A DNA stretch of 64,000 nucleotides from Mycobacterium sp. ELW1 (GCF_008329905.1 NZ_CP032155.1:5332001-5396000); one strand, 5' to 3'. Counted from the first letter of the stretch, positions 47,494 to 57,838 are shown. Numbers and translations: made by a program. The notes: a model not told the origin generated them from the letters alone.

Positions 47494-50052
47494 ATGGGAT
47501 CGCACGGATACGCGCAGTATGTCGGCAGGGTGGGGACTTTGGCCGTGGCCCTGGGGATCGGCATGGGATTGGGCTACGGCACGCCCACCGCCTGGGCCGA
47601 CGACTCCACGTCGAGTTCACCACCACGAGCTGACAGCGGAACAGGGCACAGCGCCGGCAGCGCGCGCTCCCACGGCACCGGCTCGGCCCGCCGCGGGCAA
47701 GGGCACCCCGCCACGCCCGCCGGCGTGGTGCCGCCGCGCGTGCGCACCGGCCAAACAGCCTCGGCGGCAACCACTCCAGGGCGGATGTCAGCCCGCACGG
47801 TGCCGGCGGCCGCGCAGACCGGGGAACCCGGCACGGCCTCGTTGGCGTTCGGGCCCGGCCTCGATGACACCGGGCACAGCGGAAAGCCGACGTCGACGGC
47901 ACCGTCACCGGGCAACCCTTTGGCCAATCTGCTTCAGCCGGTGAAGGTTTGCGCGTGCAAGCTCGTCATGCGAGTGCTCGAGACCATTGGCAAGGCCGTC
48001 GGCGGCGAGCAGAGTGGTGGCGGTCCCGCCTTGCCACCAGTCGATAATCCGGTGTTGGCGGCCGTTGCCGAGTTCGCGCGCCGTGGCATCAACCAGATCC
48101 TTGCCATCCCGCCGATCGCCCATGCCGTTGCGGTCGTCAACAAACAGCTCGCACTCGTGCTCGACCGGCTCACCTTCGCCTCGCAAGACCTGATTCGGTG
48201 CGCCAACCCCGTTCAATCCCAGCCACTTCCAGCCGACCTGGACCGCACCACGATCACCTCCGGGCTGGATCAGCCGACTGACTTCCAGTTCCTTCCGGAC
48301 GGCCGCATCCTGATTCTGCAGCGCGACGGCTCGCTCAAGATCGCCCCCAACACCGACGGCGCGACCGCCGTCAAAGTCGGTCAGATCCAGCCGTCGGACG
48401 CGTTCGAACTGGACCCGGATTTCGTGCACAACGGCTACCTCTATACCACCTACAACTCGACCGACTCCCACGCCCGACTGTCACGATTCACCATGGTCAA
48501 CGACACCGTTGATCCGAAATCCGAGAAGGTGCTGATCGATTCGGTGCAAACCGGATCGATGCATCAGGGCAACACCATGGCGTTCGGGCCCGACGGCAAG
48601 ATCTATTTCGCGATGGGCGATGACAGCCTGAACACCAACGGCCAGGACTTGTCGAACATCTTCGGCAAAATTCTTCGGATCAATCCGGACGGCACCATCC
48701 CGCAGGACAATCCGTTCTACAACACCCCCGGCGCGCGCCAGGAGATCTACGCGCTGGGCATGCGCAACCCGTTCCGGATGACGTTCACCCCCACCGGCCA
48801 GCTGCTGGTGGGCGACGTCGGCGACGAATCCTGGGAAGAGCTCAACAACGTCGTCGCGGGCGGCAACTACGGCTGGCCGGTTCAGGAGGGGCCCTGTACG
48901 AGTTGCGCCTACGACAATCCGGTCTACGCCTACCCGCACACTCCCCCGCCGGGCCGCGCGGGTTCGATCACCTCGGTGATCGTGTACACCGGCACCGCGC
49001 TACCGGCCGAGTACCAGAACAAAGTATTCGTCGCCGACTACACGCTGCACTGGCTCAAGGCGCTGACCTTCGACTCCACCTACACCAATGTGATCGGCGA
49101 ACAGCTCCTGGACACCGACGCAGGCACGACTGTGCAGATGCGGCAGGGTCCGGACGGCAATCTGTATCAGCTCAACATCTATCCCGGAGAGCTGTACCGG
49201 ATCGCGGCGTCCGGCGGAAACCGCGCTCCCACAGCCGTTCTGACCGCGACCCCGACCAACGGGTACTCCCCGTTGAGCGTGCAGTTCTCCTCCGCAGGCT
49301 CCAGCGATCCAGATCCGGGGACCACACTGAGCTACAACTGGGACTTCGGGGACGGCGGCACGTCAGCGGCCGCGAACCCGGTGCGCACCTACAACACCGA
49401 CGGCAGTTACACCGTCACGCTCACAGTCAGTGACGGGCAGCGGACCAACACCGCGAGCCAGAAGGTCGTCGTCGGCAGCACACCGCCGGATGTGCAGATC
49501 CTGACCCCGATCAACGACTCGCACTACAACGCCGGTGACGTCATCAGCTTCAGCGCCACGGCCACCGACGCGGAGGACGGCGCCCTGCCTGACAGCGCCT
49601 ACAACTGGCGGGTGATCTTCCACCACGCCGACCACATCCACCCCTACGTGGACAGCGTCGTCGGACCCAGCGGCACCGTGTCGCTCGCCACCAACGAACA
49701 CAACGTGGCCACCACGTGGTACGAGATCAGCCTCACCGTCACCGACAGCAGTGGACTGTCGACGACGAAGACGGTGAACATCAAACCCAACCTCGTGACA
49801 TTGACGTTCACCAGCAACGACCCGGCCGCGGTGTACACCATCGACGGCATTCCGCACACGGGTACGTTCAGCCAGCAGGCAGTCGTCGGCGTCGTGCGAC
49901 ACCTCGACGCGGGCTCTCCGCAGACAGTCGTCGACGGGCAATTGATCTTCAACCGGTGGTCGGACGGCCTGAGTCAGCAGCACGAGATCTCCACGCCGGG
50001 AGGCGATTCCACCTACACGGTGTATTTCGACAAGACGCCGAGCAGTGTTTAA
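47494..50052 (+). CDS. Secreted glucose/sorbosone dehydrogenase-like protein with PKD domain
   Basis: An 852-aa exported protein. The signal peptide (VGTLAVALGIGMGLGYGTPTAWA) is followed by a low-complexity Ser/Thr/Pro/Ala-rich region to about residue 150. From about residue 245 a beta-propeller of the soluble glucose dehydrogenase (GSDH) type is visible: GLDQPTDFQFLPDGRILILQRDGSLK, HQGNTMAFGPDGKIYFAMGD, YALGMRNPFRMTF and VGDVGDESWEELN. A PKD domain (NRAPTAVLTATP, SYNWDFGDGG) starts near residue 575 and further Ig-like modules end the protein. Likely a cell-surface, possibly PQQ-linked, sugar oxidoreductase. Confidence 0.87.
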   Translation: MGSHGYAQYVGRVGTLAVALGIGMGLGYGTPTAWADDSTSSSPPRADSGTGHSAGSARSHGTGSARRGQGHPATPAGVVPPRVRTGQTASAATTPGRMSARTVPAAAQTGEPGTASLAFGPGLDDTGHSGKPTSTAPSPGNPLANLLQPVKVCACKLVMRVLETIGKAVGGEQSGGGPALPPVDNPVLAAVAEFARRGINQILAIPPIAHAVAVVNKQLALVLDRLTFASQDLIRCANPVQSQPLPADLDRTTITSGLDQPTDFQFLPDGRILILQRDGSLKIAPNTDGATAVKVGQIQPSDAFELDPDFVHNGYLYTTYNSTDSHARLSRFTMVNDTVDPKSEKVLIDSVQTGSMHQGNTMAFGPDGKIYFAMGDDSLNTNGQDLSNIFGKILRINPDGTIPQDNPFYNTPGARQEIYALGMRNPFRMTFTPTGQLLVGDVGDESWEELNNVVAGGNYGWPVQEGPCTSCAYDNPVYAYPHTPPPGRAGSITSVIVYTGTALPAEYQNKVFVADYTLHWLKALTFDSTYTNVIGEQLLDTDAGTTVQMRQGPDGNLYQLNIYPGELYRIAASGGNRAPTAVLTATPTNGYSPLSVQFSSAGSSDPDPGTTLSYNWDFGDGGTSAAANPVRTYNTDGSYTVTLTVSDGQRTNTASQKVVVGSTPPDVQILTPINDSHYNAGDVISFSATATDAEDGALPDSAYNWRVIFHHADHIHPYVDSVVGPSGTVSLATNEHNVATTWYEISLTVTDSSGLSTTKTVNIKPNLVTLTFTSNDPAAVYTIDGIPHTGTFSQQAVVGVVRHLDAGSPQTVVDGQLIFNRWSDGLSQQHEISTPGGDSTYTVYFDKTPSSV

Positions 50053-52139
50053 CTGACGCCTGCGAGCGCGAACGGCAGTACTTCCGACACACCGGCCCGA
50101 CGCAGGCAGCGCGCCGCGGTGGTGAACGTCCAGCCGGTGTCGGTGAGGTCGTCGACCAGAAGCACCGCCCGCGGAACCTGCTGCAGTGCAGTGAAGTCGG
50201 GCTCCTGCCAGGCGTCGTGCAACGCCGCGACCCGGTAGGCCGAGTTCACGGCCGTAACCGGCCGCCGCGTCGGGCGGTAGTGAAGTGTTCCCAGATCCGT
50301 CAGCCGCCCCGCTTGCCCCAGACGTTCGACGACGGAACGGATCAGGATCGGATGACTCGACGAGTCGAGTCCCATGACGGCCTCGGGTCGGGTATCCCAC
50401 GGCCAGTCCGCCAATACGGCGAACGCGGCGCGGACGAACTCGTCGGGGACCGGACCGTCCGGCGCATCCAGCAGCCGGCGCAACCGGGTGCCCCAGCCCA
50501 GATCTGTGAGCCGCCCGATCGCGCGGCCCTCCAGCGGCCCGTCGTCGATACGACCGCTCACGTCGACCCCGAGTTTGGCCATGCCGGTGGGCCATATCCG
50601 CCGCGGCGCCAGCTCGACACCGCACTGCTGCAGCCGGTCGTTGGCCGCGACGAGCGCACTCTCGTCGACATCGGCGATGAACCGGGATCCGGCGCAGTTG
50701 TCGCACCGGCCGCAGCGATCCTGTGCTGACAGTTCCGGATCGTCCAATTGCGCACGGAGGAAAGCCATCCGGCAGCTCGTCGAGTTCTGATAGTCGAGCA
50801 TGGCCTGCTGTTCGCGGCGCCGGGCCGCGTCCAGCGTCCGATAACGCTCTTCGTCATAGGTCCACTGCTGGCCGGTACCGATCCAGCCGCCCTTCACCCG
50901 TTGCACCGCGCCGTCGACATCGAGCACCTTGAGCACCATCTCGAGCCGGTTGCGGCCCAGGTCGACGAGCGGTTCCAGCGCGGGTGTCGACAGCGGACGA
51001 TCCGGCTCCAGTGCGCTGATCACCTTGCGCACCAATGCTTCCGGCGGGAATGCGACAGAGGCGAAATAGCTCCATATCTCGGCGTCCTCACGCCCGGGAA
51101 GCAGGATCACCTCGGCGCGGGCGGTGGCGCGGCCGGCGCGCCCCACCTGCTGGTAGTACGCGATCGGTGACTGCGGTGCCCCGAGGTGGATGACGAAACC
51201 CAGATCGGGTTTGTCGAATCCCATGCCGAGCGCGGAGGTGGCCACCAGGGCCTTGACCCGGTTATCGAGGAGGTCGACCTCCATCTGCTCCCGCTCAGCG
51301 GGGTCGGAGGCGCCGGTGTAGGCGGCAACCTGATGACCCTGCTCCCGCAGGACCACCGCCAGATCGCGAGCGGCGGCGACGGTCAGGGTGTAGATGATGC
51401 CGGACCCCTCCAGCGAACTGAGCTGCGCCGCAATCCAGGCCGCGCGCCCGGCAGCGGTGGGGATTTTCACGACCGACAGATGAAGCGACTCGCGGTCCAG
51501 GCCGCCACGCAGCACCAGCGTGTCACCGCCACCGACGCCCAGCTGGGCCGCCACATCGCCGACCACCCGGTCGTTGGCCGTCGCCGTGGTGGCCAACACC
51601 GGTACGCCGGAACCCAATTCGGCGATCAACGTTCTGATACGGCGGTAGTCCGGCCGGAAATCATGTCCCCAGTCGGAGACGCAGTGCGCCTCGTCCACCA
51701 CCACCAAGCCTGCGTCGGCGGCCAACGAGGGCAGCACCTGGACGCGGAATTCCGGATTGTTCAACCGCTCCGGGCTGACCAGCAGCACGTCGAGATCACC
51801 GTCGGCGACTTGGCGGTGGATGTCGTCCCACTCGGTGACGTTGCCGGAGTTGATGGTCGCCGCCCGAACGCCCGCGCGCTGCGCGGCGCTCACCTGGTTA
51901 CGCATGAGAGCCAGCAGTGGTGACACGATCACCGTCGGCCCGCGGCCGTCTTCACGCAGCAACTTGGCGGCGACGAAGTAGACAGCCGACTTGCCCCAGC
52001 CGGTGCGTTGCACGACCAGAGCCCGCCGCCGGTGCACCACCAGAGCCTCGATGGCCGTCCACTGGTCATCGCGCAGCACCGCCTGCGGGCCGGCCAACTG
52101 CTCGAGGATCTTCTGGGCGTCAGCGCGGGTCGCGGTCAT
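50049..52139 (-). CDS. RecQ-type DNA helicase with C-terminal phosphoribosyltransferase-like domain
   Basis: A 696-aa protein from ATG 52139; GTG 52169 and ATG 52148 are alternatives. Helicase motifs are intact: QRTGWGKS (Walker A, about 47-51), DEAH (149-152), ATTATAN, and motif VI QQVGRAGRA. The RecQ zinc-binding cluster is CRMAFL ... DRCGRCDNC. The C-terminal 180 residues end in RAVLLVDDLTDTGWTFTTA, the PRPP-binding loop of type I phosphoribosyltransferases, as in ComF proteins. It directly follows hsaF on the same strand and overlaps the convergent GSDH-like gene by 4 bp. Probably a DNA-repair helicase unrelated to sterols. Confidence 0.85.
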   Translation of the reverse strand: MTATRADAQKILEQLAGPQAVLRDDQWTAIEALVVHRRRALVVQRTGWGKSAVYFVAAKLLREDGRGPTVIVSPLLALMRNQVSAAQRAGVRAATINSGNVTEWDDIHRQVADGDLDVLLVSPERLNNPEFRVQVLPSLAADAGLVVVDEAHCVSDWGHDFRPDYRRIRTLIAELGSGVPVLATTATANDRVVGDVAAQLGVGGGDTLVLRGGLDRESLHLSVVKIPTAAGRAAWIAAQLSSLEGSGIIYTLTVAAARDLAVVLREQGHQVAAYTGASDPAEREQMEVDLLDNRVKALVATSALGMGFDKPDLGFVIHLGAPQSPIAYYQQVGRAGRATARAEVILLPGREDAEIWSYFASVAFPPEALVRKVISALEPDRPLSTPALEPLVDLGRNRLEMVLKVLDVDGAVQRVKGGWIGTGQQWTYDEERYRTLDAARRREQQAMLDYQNSTSCRMAFLRAQLDDPELSAQDRCGRCDNCAGSRFIADVDESALVAANDRLQQCGVELAPRRIWPTGMAKLGVDVSGRIDDGPLEGRAIGRLTDLGWGTRLRRLLDAPDGPVPDEFVRAAFAVLADWPWDTRPEAVMGLDSSSHPILIRSVVERLGQAGRLTDLGTLHYRPTRRPVTAVNSAYRVAALHDAWQEPDFTALQQVPRAVLLVDDLTDTGWTFTTAARCLRRAGVSEVLPFALAGVS

Positions 52140-52170
52140 GGACCCCATCGTGCCCGGAGACGACGACACC

Positions 52171-53223
52171 TTACGAAGAGGAGGCGGCTTCCTGCTCGCG
52201 CTTGATCTCCAGCGCGATGTCGATCAGCTGATCCTCCTGGCCGCCGATCAGCTTGCGCTGGCCGACGCGGAGCAACAGCTCATGGGCGGGCACGCCGTAG
52301 CGCTCGCCCTGACGAACCGCGTGCTTGAGGAAGCTGGAGTACACCCCGGCGTAACCCATCACCAGCGCGTTGCGGTCCAGCAGGCACTCTGCCGGCATGG
52401 CGGGCGCGACGACCTCTTCGGCGGCGTCGGCGATCTCGAAGAAGTCGATACCGGTCTTGACGCCGATCTTGTCGAACACCCCGACCAGCGCCTCGACCGG
52501 CGCGTTGCCGGCACCGGCGCCGAAGCGTCGGCAGGACCCGTCGATCTGCTTGGCGCCCGCGCGGACGGCTTCGACCGAGTTGGCCACGCCGAGGCCGAGA
52601 TTCTCGTGGCCATGAAAACCGACTTGAGCGTCGTCACCGAGCTCGGCGACCAGCGCGGCCACCCGGTCGGCCACGCCTTCGAGCACCAGCGCGCCGGCGG
52701 AATCCACCACATAGACGCACTGGCAGCCGGCATCGGCCATGATGCGCGCCTGCGCGGCAAGCTTCTCCGGAGAGATGGTGTGGCTCATCATCAGGAACCC
52801 GACGGTCTCCAGCCCCAGCTCGCGGGCCAGCCCGAAGTGCTGGATCGACACGTCGGCCTCGGTGCAGTGGGTGGCGATCCGGCAGATCGAGCCGCCGTTG
52901 TTCTGCGCCTCCTTGATGTCTTCCTTGGTGCCCACACCGGGCAGCATGAGGAAGGCGATCTTGGCTTCCTTGGCCGTCTCGGCGGCGAGCTTGATCAGCT
53001 CCTGCTCGGGGGTCTTGGAGAACCCGTAGTTGAAGCTCGAGCCGCCCAGCCCGTCACCGTGGGTCACCTCGATGACCGGGACGCCTGCGTTATCGAGCGC
53101 GGCGACGATGGCACCGACCTCGGCGAGAGTGAACTGATGGCGCTTGTGGTGGCTGCCGTCGCGCAGCGAGGTGTCCGTCATCCGGACGTCCCAGCTCGCG
53201 TCGAACCAAACTTCAGAGCTCAT
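52171..53223 (-). CDS. hsaF: 4-hydroxy-2-oxovalerate aldolase
   Basis: A 350-aa DRE-TIM aldolase from [14 protein letters not shown]. It shows [15 protein letters not shown] (catalytic and metal region), [16 protein letters not shown] and the metal ligands in [15 protein letters not shown]. HsaF cleaves 4-hydroxy-2-oxo acid from the steroid ring catabolite and channels the aldehyde to HsaG. Order hsaE-hsaG-hsaF is that of M. tuberculosis Rv3536c-Rv3534c. Confidence 0.95.
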   Translation of the reverse strand: MSSEVWFDASWDVRMTDTSLRDGSHHKRHQFTLAEVGAIVAALDNAGVPVIEVTHGDGLGGSSFNYGFSKTPEQELIKLAAETAKEAKIAFLMLPGVGTKEDIKEAQNNGGSICRIATHCTEADVSIQHFGLARELGLETVGFLMMSHTISPEKLAAQARIMADAGCQCVYVVDSAGALVLEGVADRVAALVAELGDDAQVGFHGHENLGLGVANSVEAVRAGAKQIDGSCRRFGAGAGNAPVEALVGVFDKIGVKTGIDFFEIADAAEEVVAPAMPAECLLDRNALVMGYAGVYSSFLKHAVRQGERYGVPAHELLLRVGQRKLIGGQEDQLIDIALEIKREQEAASSS

Positions 53224-53277
53224 GGCGCCACTCCTCCTCATCGCTCGTTCCTCGCTCTGCATCGTCGATGTCGCGAC
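53224..53277 (-). repeat. MIRU-like repeat between hsaG and hsaF
   Basis: On the coding strand the 54-bp spacer contains CGACGATGCAGAGCGAGGAA, then CGAGCGATGAGGAGGAGTGG before the hsaF ATG. This is close to the mycobacterial interspersed repetitive unit (GATGCAGAGC ... GATGAGGAGGAG). It lies exactly between stop and start codons, where MIRUs typically insert, and supplies the ribosome-binding GAGGAGGAG of hsaF. Confidence 0.65.
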
Positions 53278-54195
53278 TCATGCTTGCGCTCCCGTTCCTG
53301 CCGACGCCCGTTCCTTCGCGATTTCCTCGCCGACCTTGGTGGCCGCGGCGGTCATGATGTCCAGGTTTCCCGCGTACGGCGGCAGGTAGTCACCCGCACC
53401 CTCGACTTCGACGAACGTCGTGACGACGAAGTTGCCGCCGTTGACCACCGACGGCTCGTCGAACTGCGGCTCGTTGAGCAAGCGGTAGCCCGGCACGTAG
53501 GTCTGCACCTCGGCCACCACATCCTTGATGGACTGGGTGATCGCGTCGTGGTCGGCGTCCTCGGGGATCGCGCAGAAGATGGTGTCGCGCATGATCATTG
53601 GCGGATCAGCCGGATTCAGGATGATGATCGCCTTGCCGCGCTTCGCGCCGCCGATCACCTCCACACCGGCACTGGTGGTCTTGGTGAACTCGTCGATGTT
53701 GGCCCGGGTACCGGGGCCGGCCGACGCCGACGACACCGACGCGACGATCTCGGCGTAGGGCACGTCCACGACACGCGAGACGGCGTAGACCATCGGGATC
53801 GTGGCCTGGCCACCGCAGGTGACCATGTTGACGTTGGGGGCGTCCAGGTGCGCACGCAGGTTGGCCGGCGGGATCACGCCGGGGCCGACAGCGGCCGGGG
53901 TCAGATCGATCGCGCGGATACCGGCTTCTTCGTAGCGGGGCGCGGCGGCCCGATGCACATAGGCGCTGGTGGCCTCGAAGACCAGGTCCGGCTTCTCCGA
54001 CTGCGCCAGCAGCCAGTCCACGCCCTCGTGGCTGGTCTCCAGTCCGAGCTTGCGCGCCCGGGCCAGACCCTCACTCTCGGGATCGATGCCGATCATCCAG
54101 CGCGGCTCGAGCCACTCCGAACGAAGGAGCTTGTACAACAGATCGGTGCTGATGTTGCCCGACCCGACAATGGCAACCGAACTCTTCTGGGCCAT
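53278..54195 (-). CDS. hsaG: Acetaldehyde/propionaldehyde dehydrogenase (acylating)
   Basis: A 305-aa enzyme converting the aldehyde released by HsaF to acyl-CoA. It has the NAD site [17 protein letters not shown] and catalytic Cys in [15 protein letters not shown]. It forms a complex with HsaF in M. tuberculosis. Starts 13 bp after hsaE. Confidence 0.95.
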   Translation of the reverse strand: MAQKSSVAIVGSGNISTDLLYKLLRSEWLEPRWMIGIDPESEGLARARKLGLETSHEGVDWLLAQSEKPDLVFEATSAYVHRAAAPRYEEAGIRAIDLTPAAVGPGVIPPANLRAHLDAPNVNMVTCGGQATIPMVYAVSRVVDVPYAEIVASVSSASAGPGTRANIDEFTKTTSAGVEVIGGAKRGKAIIILNPADPPMIMRDTIFCAIPEDADHDAITQSIKDVVAEVQTYVPGYRLLNEPQFDEPSVVNGGNFVVTTFVEVEGAGDYLPPYAGNLDIMTAAATKVGEEIAKERASAGTGAQA

Positions 54196-54208
54196 ATAGA
54201 GCCTCCTG

Positions 54209-54994
54209 TTACTCGAAGGACAGCCGGACTGAACCCAGCCCGGCGAAGTCGGCGACGAACTGATCGCCGGGGCGGCAATCGATGGCCCGGGTGCACGAGC
54301 CCGGCAGGACGATGTCGCCTGCCTTCAGCCGCACCCCGAAGCTCTCGACCTTGCGGGCCAGCCACGCGACCGCGGTGACCGGATTGCCCAGCACGGCGTC
54401 GCTGCGGCCTTCGGCCACCACTTCACCGTTGCGGGTGAGCACCGCGTCGATACCCTTGATATCAACGTCTTTGGGCGAGACGCGCTCCTTGCCGAGTACA
54501 TAGCCCGCCGACGACGCGTTGTCGGCGATGGTGTCGCACAGCGCGATCTTCCAGTCCGTGATCCGGGTGTCGATGAGTTCGATCGCCGGGGCGAACGCCG
54601 CGGTGGCCGCCAGCACGTCGTCCTCGGTGCACCCGGCACCGGGCAGGTCGTCGGCGAGGATGAATCCGACCTCGACCTCGACGCGCGGGAACAGGAAGCG
54701 ACCCGCGGGAACCGGCTGGTCCTCGAACACCTCCATGTCGGCCAGCAGATGGCCGTAGTCGGGCTCGTCGACGCCCATCATCTTCTGCATGGCCTCCGAC
54801 GACAGGCCGACCTTGTGACCGACCACCCGGGCGCCTTCGGCGATGCGCTGCCGAATGTTGATCAGCTGGATTTCGTAGGCGTCGACCACGTCGATATCGG
54901 GGTATTTGGCCGTCAACGGCGTCATCGGGACGCGACTGCGCTCCGCCTCGGCAAGGTCGGCGGCAAGCTCTTCGCGCGTCGAAACGCTCAGCAT
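54209..54994 (-). CDS. hsaE: 2-hydroxypenta-2,4-dienoate hydratase
   Basis: A 261-aa hydratase from [10 protein letters not shown], matching M. tuberculosis Rv3536c length; ATG 55009 is the alternative. Motifs: [36 protein letters not shown] and SAGYVLG. It hydrates 2-hydroxyhexa-2,4-dienoate from ring A/B cleavage and is first in hsaEGF, divergent from kstD with a KstR box between. Confidence 0.94.
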   Translation of the reverse strand: MLSVSTREELAADLAEAERSRVPMTPLTAKYPDIDVVDAYEIQLINIRQRIAEGARVVGHKVGLSSEAMQKMMGVDEPDYGHLLADMEVFEDQPVPAGRFLFPRVEVEVGFILADDLPGAGCTEDDVLAATAAFAPAIELIDTRITDWKIALCDTIADNASSAGYVLGKERVSPKDVDIKGIDAVLTRNGEVVAEGRSDAVLGNPVTAVAWLARKVESFGVRLKAGDIVLPGSCTRAIDCRPGDQFVADFAGLGSVRLSFE

Positions 54995-55132
54995 TCCCGG
55001 GAGTCCCATCGTCGGTGTGACCGGGGCGAACGGCGCCCGGTGCGGGCAATTCTAGTGCCGTCCGCAGCGCCGTGGGGTAAGCGTTCCGCTGATCGGAAAG
55101 GAGGGGTCAGTAGCGCCCGGACGGGGCAATTC

Positions 55133-55146
55133 TATAACGTGTTCTA
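55133..55146. promoter_or_regulatory. KstR operator (kstD / hsaEGF)
   Basis: TATAACGTGTTCTA fits TnnAACnnGTTnnA. It ends 2 bp before the kstD ATG, so kstD is probably expressed from a leaderless transcript with the operator over the start site. The hsaE start is 138 bp away. Confidence 0.83.
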
Positions 55147-55148
55147 GT

Positions 55149-56831
55149 ATGACAGCTCAGGAGTTCGACGTCGTCGTCGTCGGAAGCGGTGCTGCCGGCA
55201 TGGTCGCCGCACTTACCGCCGCTCACCAGGGACTATCGACAGTCGTCGTCGAGAAGGCCGCGCACTTCGGCGGCTCGACCGCCCGCTCGGGTGGCGGCGT
55301 GTGGATCCCCAACAACGAGATCCTCAAGCGTGACGGGGTCACCGACACCAAGGAAGCCGCGCGTACGTATCTACACGCGATCATCGGCGACGTGGTGGAG
55401 CCCGAGCGCATCGACACCTACCTCGAACGCGGGCCGGAGATGCTGTCGTTCGTGCTCAAGCACACACCGCTGAAGTTGTGCTGGGTGCCCGGGTACTCCG
55501 ACTACTACCCGGAGGCGCCGGGGGGCCGTCCAGGCGGACGCTCGGTCGAGCCCAAGCCGTTCGACGCCAAGAAGCTCGGGCCCGACGAGAAGTTCCTCGA
55601 GCCGGCATACGGCAAGGTCCCGCTCAATGTCGTTGTGATGCAGCAGGATTACATGCGTCTCAATCAGCTCAAGCGCCATCCTCGCGGTGTGTTGAGGAGC
55701 GTGAAGGTCGGTGCCCGAACAGTGTGGGCCAACGCTCGTGGCAAGAATCTGGTGGGCATGGGCCGCGCGTTGATCGCCCCGATGCGAATCGGCCTACGCG
55801 AGGCCGGTGTTCCGGTGCTGCTCAACACCGCGCTGACCGATCTGTACGTCGAGGACGGCGTGGTCCGCGGTATCTACGTCCGAGACACCACCGGCCCGGA
55901 AGCCGCTGACCCTCAACTGATCCGCGCGCGCCGGGGCGTCATCCTGGGTAGCGGCGGGTTCGAGCACAACGAGCAGATGCGGGTCAAGTACCAGCGCGCA
56001 CCCATCACCACCGAGTGGACGGTGGGGGCCGCGGCCAACACCGGTGACGGCATCGTCGCCGCCGAAAAGCTGGGCGCGGCACTGGAACTGATGGAAGATG
56101 CCTGGTGGGGTCCCACCGTCCCGCTGGTCGGCGCGCCGTGGTTCGCATTGTCGGAGCGCAACTCTCCCGGATCGATCATCGTCAATCTGGCCGGCAAGCG
56201 CTTCATGAACGAGTCGATGCCCTACGTCGAGGCCTGCCACCACATGTACGGCGGCCAGTACGGGCAGGGCGCCGGTCCCGGCGAGAACGTCCCGGCCTGG
56301 CTTGTCTTCGACCAGCAGTACCGGGACCGGTACATCTTCGCCGGACTGCAACCAGGACAACGCATTCCGAAGAAGTGGATGGAGTCCGGCGTCATCGTCA
56401 AGGCCGACACCCTCGAGGAGCTGGCGAAGGTCGCCGGACTGCCCGCCGATGCATTCCTGGCGACGGTCCAGCGATTCAACGGGTTCGCTCGCTCCGGTAA
56501 GGACGAGGACTTCCGCCGCGGCGAAAGCGCCTACGACCGCTACTACGGCGATCCGACCAACAAGCCCAACCCCAACCTCGGCGAGATCAAACACGGGCCG
56601 TTCTACGCCGCCAAGCTGGTGCCCGGCGATCTCGGCACCAAGGGCGGCGTCCGCACCGATGTCAACGGACGGGCTCTGCGCGACGACGGTTCGGTGATCG
56701 AAGGCCTGTACGCGGCCGGTAATGTCAGCTCGCCGGTGATGGGCCACACCTATCCCGGCCCGGGCGGCACCATCGGTCCCGCGATGGCGTTCGGCTACCT
56801 GGCGGCATTGCACATTGCAGGGAAGGGCTGA
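55149..56831 (+). CDS. kstD: 3-ketosteroid delta-1-dehydrogenase
   Basis: A 560-aa FAD flavoprotein that introduces the 1,2 double bond in 3-ketosteroids, preparing ring B opening with KshAB. The Rossmann motif VVVGSGAAGMVAALTAA is at the N-terminus, followed by FGGSTARSGGGVWIPNN. C-terminal elements GPFYAAKLVPGDLGTKGG and GPGGTIGPAMAFGYLAA include the catalytic Tyr and Gly of known KstD enzymes. Length is near the 563 aa of M. tuberculosis KstD. Confidence 0.96.
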   Translation: MTAQEFDVVVVGSGAAGMVAALTAAHQGLSTVVVEKAAHFGGSTARSGGGVWIPNNEILKRDGVTDTKEAARTYLHAIIGDVVEPERIDTYLERGPEMLSFVLKHTPLKLCWVPGYSDYYPEAPGGRPGGRSVEPKPFDAKKLGPDEKFLEPAYGKVPLNVVVMQQDYMRLNQLKRHPRGVLRSVKVGARTVWANARGKNLVGMGRALIAPMRIGLREAGVPVLLNTALTDLYVEDGVVRGIYVRDTTGPEAADPQLIRARRGVILGSGGFEHNEQMRVKYQRAPITTEWTVGAAANTGDGIVAAEKLGAALELMEDAWWGPTVPLVGAPWFALSERNSPGSIIVNLAGKRFMNESMPYVEACHHMYGGQYGQGAGPGENVPAWLVFDQQYRDRYIFAGLQPGQRIPKKWMESGVIVKADTLEELAKVAGLPADAFLATVQRFNGFARSGKDEDFRRGESAYDRYYGDPTNKPNPNLGEIKHGPFYAAKLVPGDLGTKGGVRTDVNGRALRDDGSVIEGLYAAGNVSSPVMGHTYPGPGGTIGPAMAFGYLAALHIAGKG

Positions 56832-56832
56832 C

Positions 56833-57693
56833 ATGCCGATCGATCTGTCCGTCGCACTCGGTGCCGAGCTGGAGCCGGTTGAGTTCTCGTGGACGAGCAG
56901 CGATGTGCAGCTCTATCAGCTGGGCCTCGGCGCGGGCGCGGATCCGATGGATCCCAAGGAGTTGCGCTACCTGGTCGACCGCACCCCGCAGGTGCTGCCC
57001 ACCTTCGGCAACGTGGCCGCCAGCTTCCACATGACCGAGCCGCCGGAGGTGAAGTTCCCCGGCATCGAGATCGAGCTGAGCAAGGTGCTGCACGCCAGCG
57101 AGGCGGTGACGGTGCCCGCTCCGCTGCCGCCCAGCGGCACCGCACGCTCGGTGCAGCGGTTCACCGAGATCTGGGACAAGGGCAAGGCCGCCGTCATCGT
57201 CAGCGAGACCACGGTGACCGACCCGGACGGCGCACTGCTGTGGACCACCAAGCGGTCGATCTTCGCCCGCGGCGAGGGTGGCTTCGGCGGCGAGCGCGGC
57301 CCGTCGACATCGGTGGCCGCCCCGGACCGCGCACCGGACTTCGAGATCTCGGTTCCGGTGCTGCCACAGCAGGCGCTGTTGTACCGGCTCTGCGGAGACC
57401 GCAACCCGCTGCACTCCGATCCCGAATTCGCCGCGGCGGCAGGCTTTCCCAAGCCGATCCTGCACGGGCTGTGCACGTACGGGATGACCTGCAAGGCGCT
57501 GGTCGACACGCTGCTCGATTCCGACGCTTCGGCTGTGAAGACCTACGGCGCGCGGTTCGCCGGGGTCTGCTATCCGGGTGAGACCATCAAGGTCAGCGCA
57601 TGGAAGGAAGGCGGCGGCTACGTCGGCGTCGTCACCGCTCCGGGCCGCGACGATGCCGTCATCCTCTCCGACGTGGAGTTCATCCCGGTCTGA
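56833..57693 (+). CDS. chsH3: MaoC-type steroid enoyl-CoA hydratase (Rv3538-like)
   Basis: A 286-aa double hot-dog protein, the same length as M. tuberculosis Rv3538. The C-terminal half has the hydratase 2 motif LCGDRNPLHSDPEFAAAAGF with catalytic Asp and His, then PILHGLCTYG. The N-terminal half (AELEPVEFSWTSSDVQLYQLGLGAG) is the degenerate repeat. It follows kstD by 1 bp. It probably hydrates a sterol side-chain enoyl-CoA. Confidence 0.9.
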   Translation: MPIDLSVALGAELEPVEFSWTSSDVQLYQLGLGAGADPMDPKELRYLVDRTPQVLPTFGNVAASFHMTEPPEVKFPGIEIELSKVLHASEAVTVPAPLPPSGTARSVQRFTEIWDKGKAAVIVSETTVTDPDGALLWTTKRSIFARGEGGFGGERGPSTSVAAPDRAPDFEISVPVLPQQALLYRLCGDRNPLHSDPEFAAAAGFPKPILHGLCTYGMTCKALVDTLLDSDASAVKTYGARFAGVCYPGETIKVSAWKEGGGYVGVVTAPGRDDAVILSDVEFIPV

Positions 57694-57838
57694 GTTTCGG
57701 TCCGGGTCTTCCCATCCGCCAGATTCCGAAGTCGTGTGATCTCGTCGTCAAATTTGTCGATAGGTCAAATTTTCAGCGCGCTTCAGGGTAGGAACTTAGG
57801 CAAAGCAAACTTTGGTGCTTTCGCGAAAGGACTTTCCT

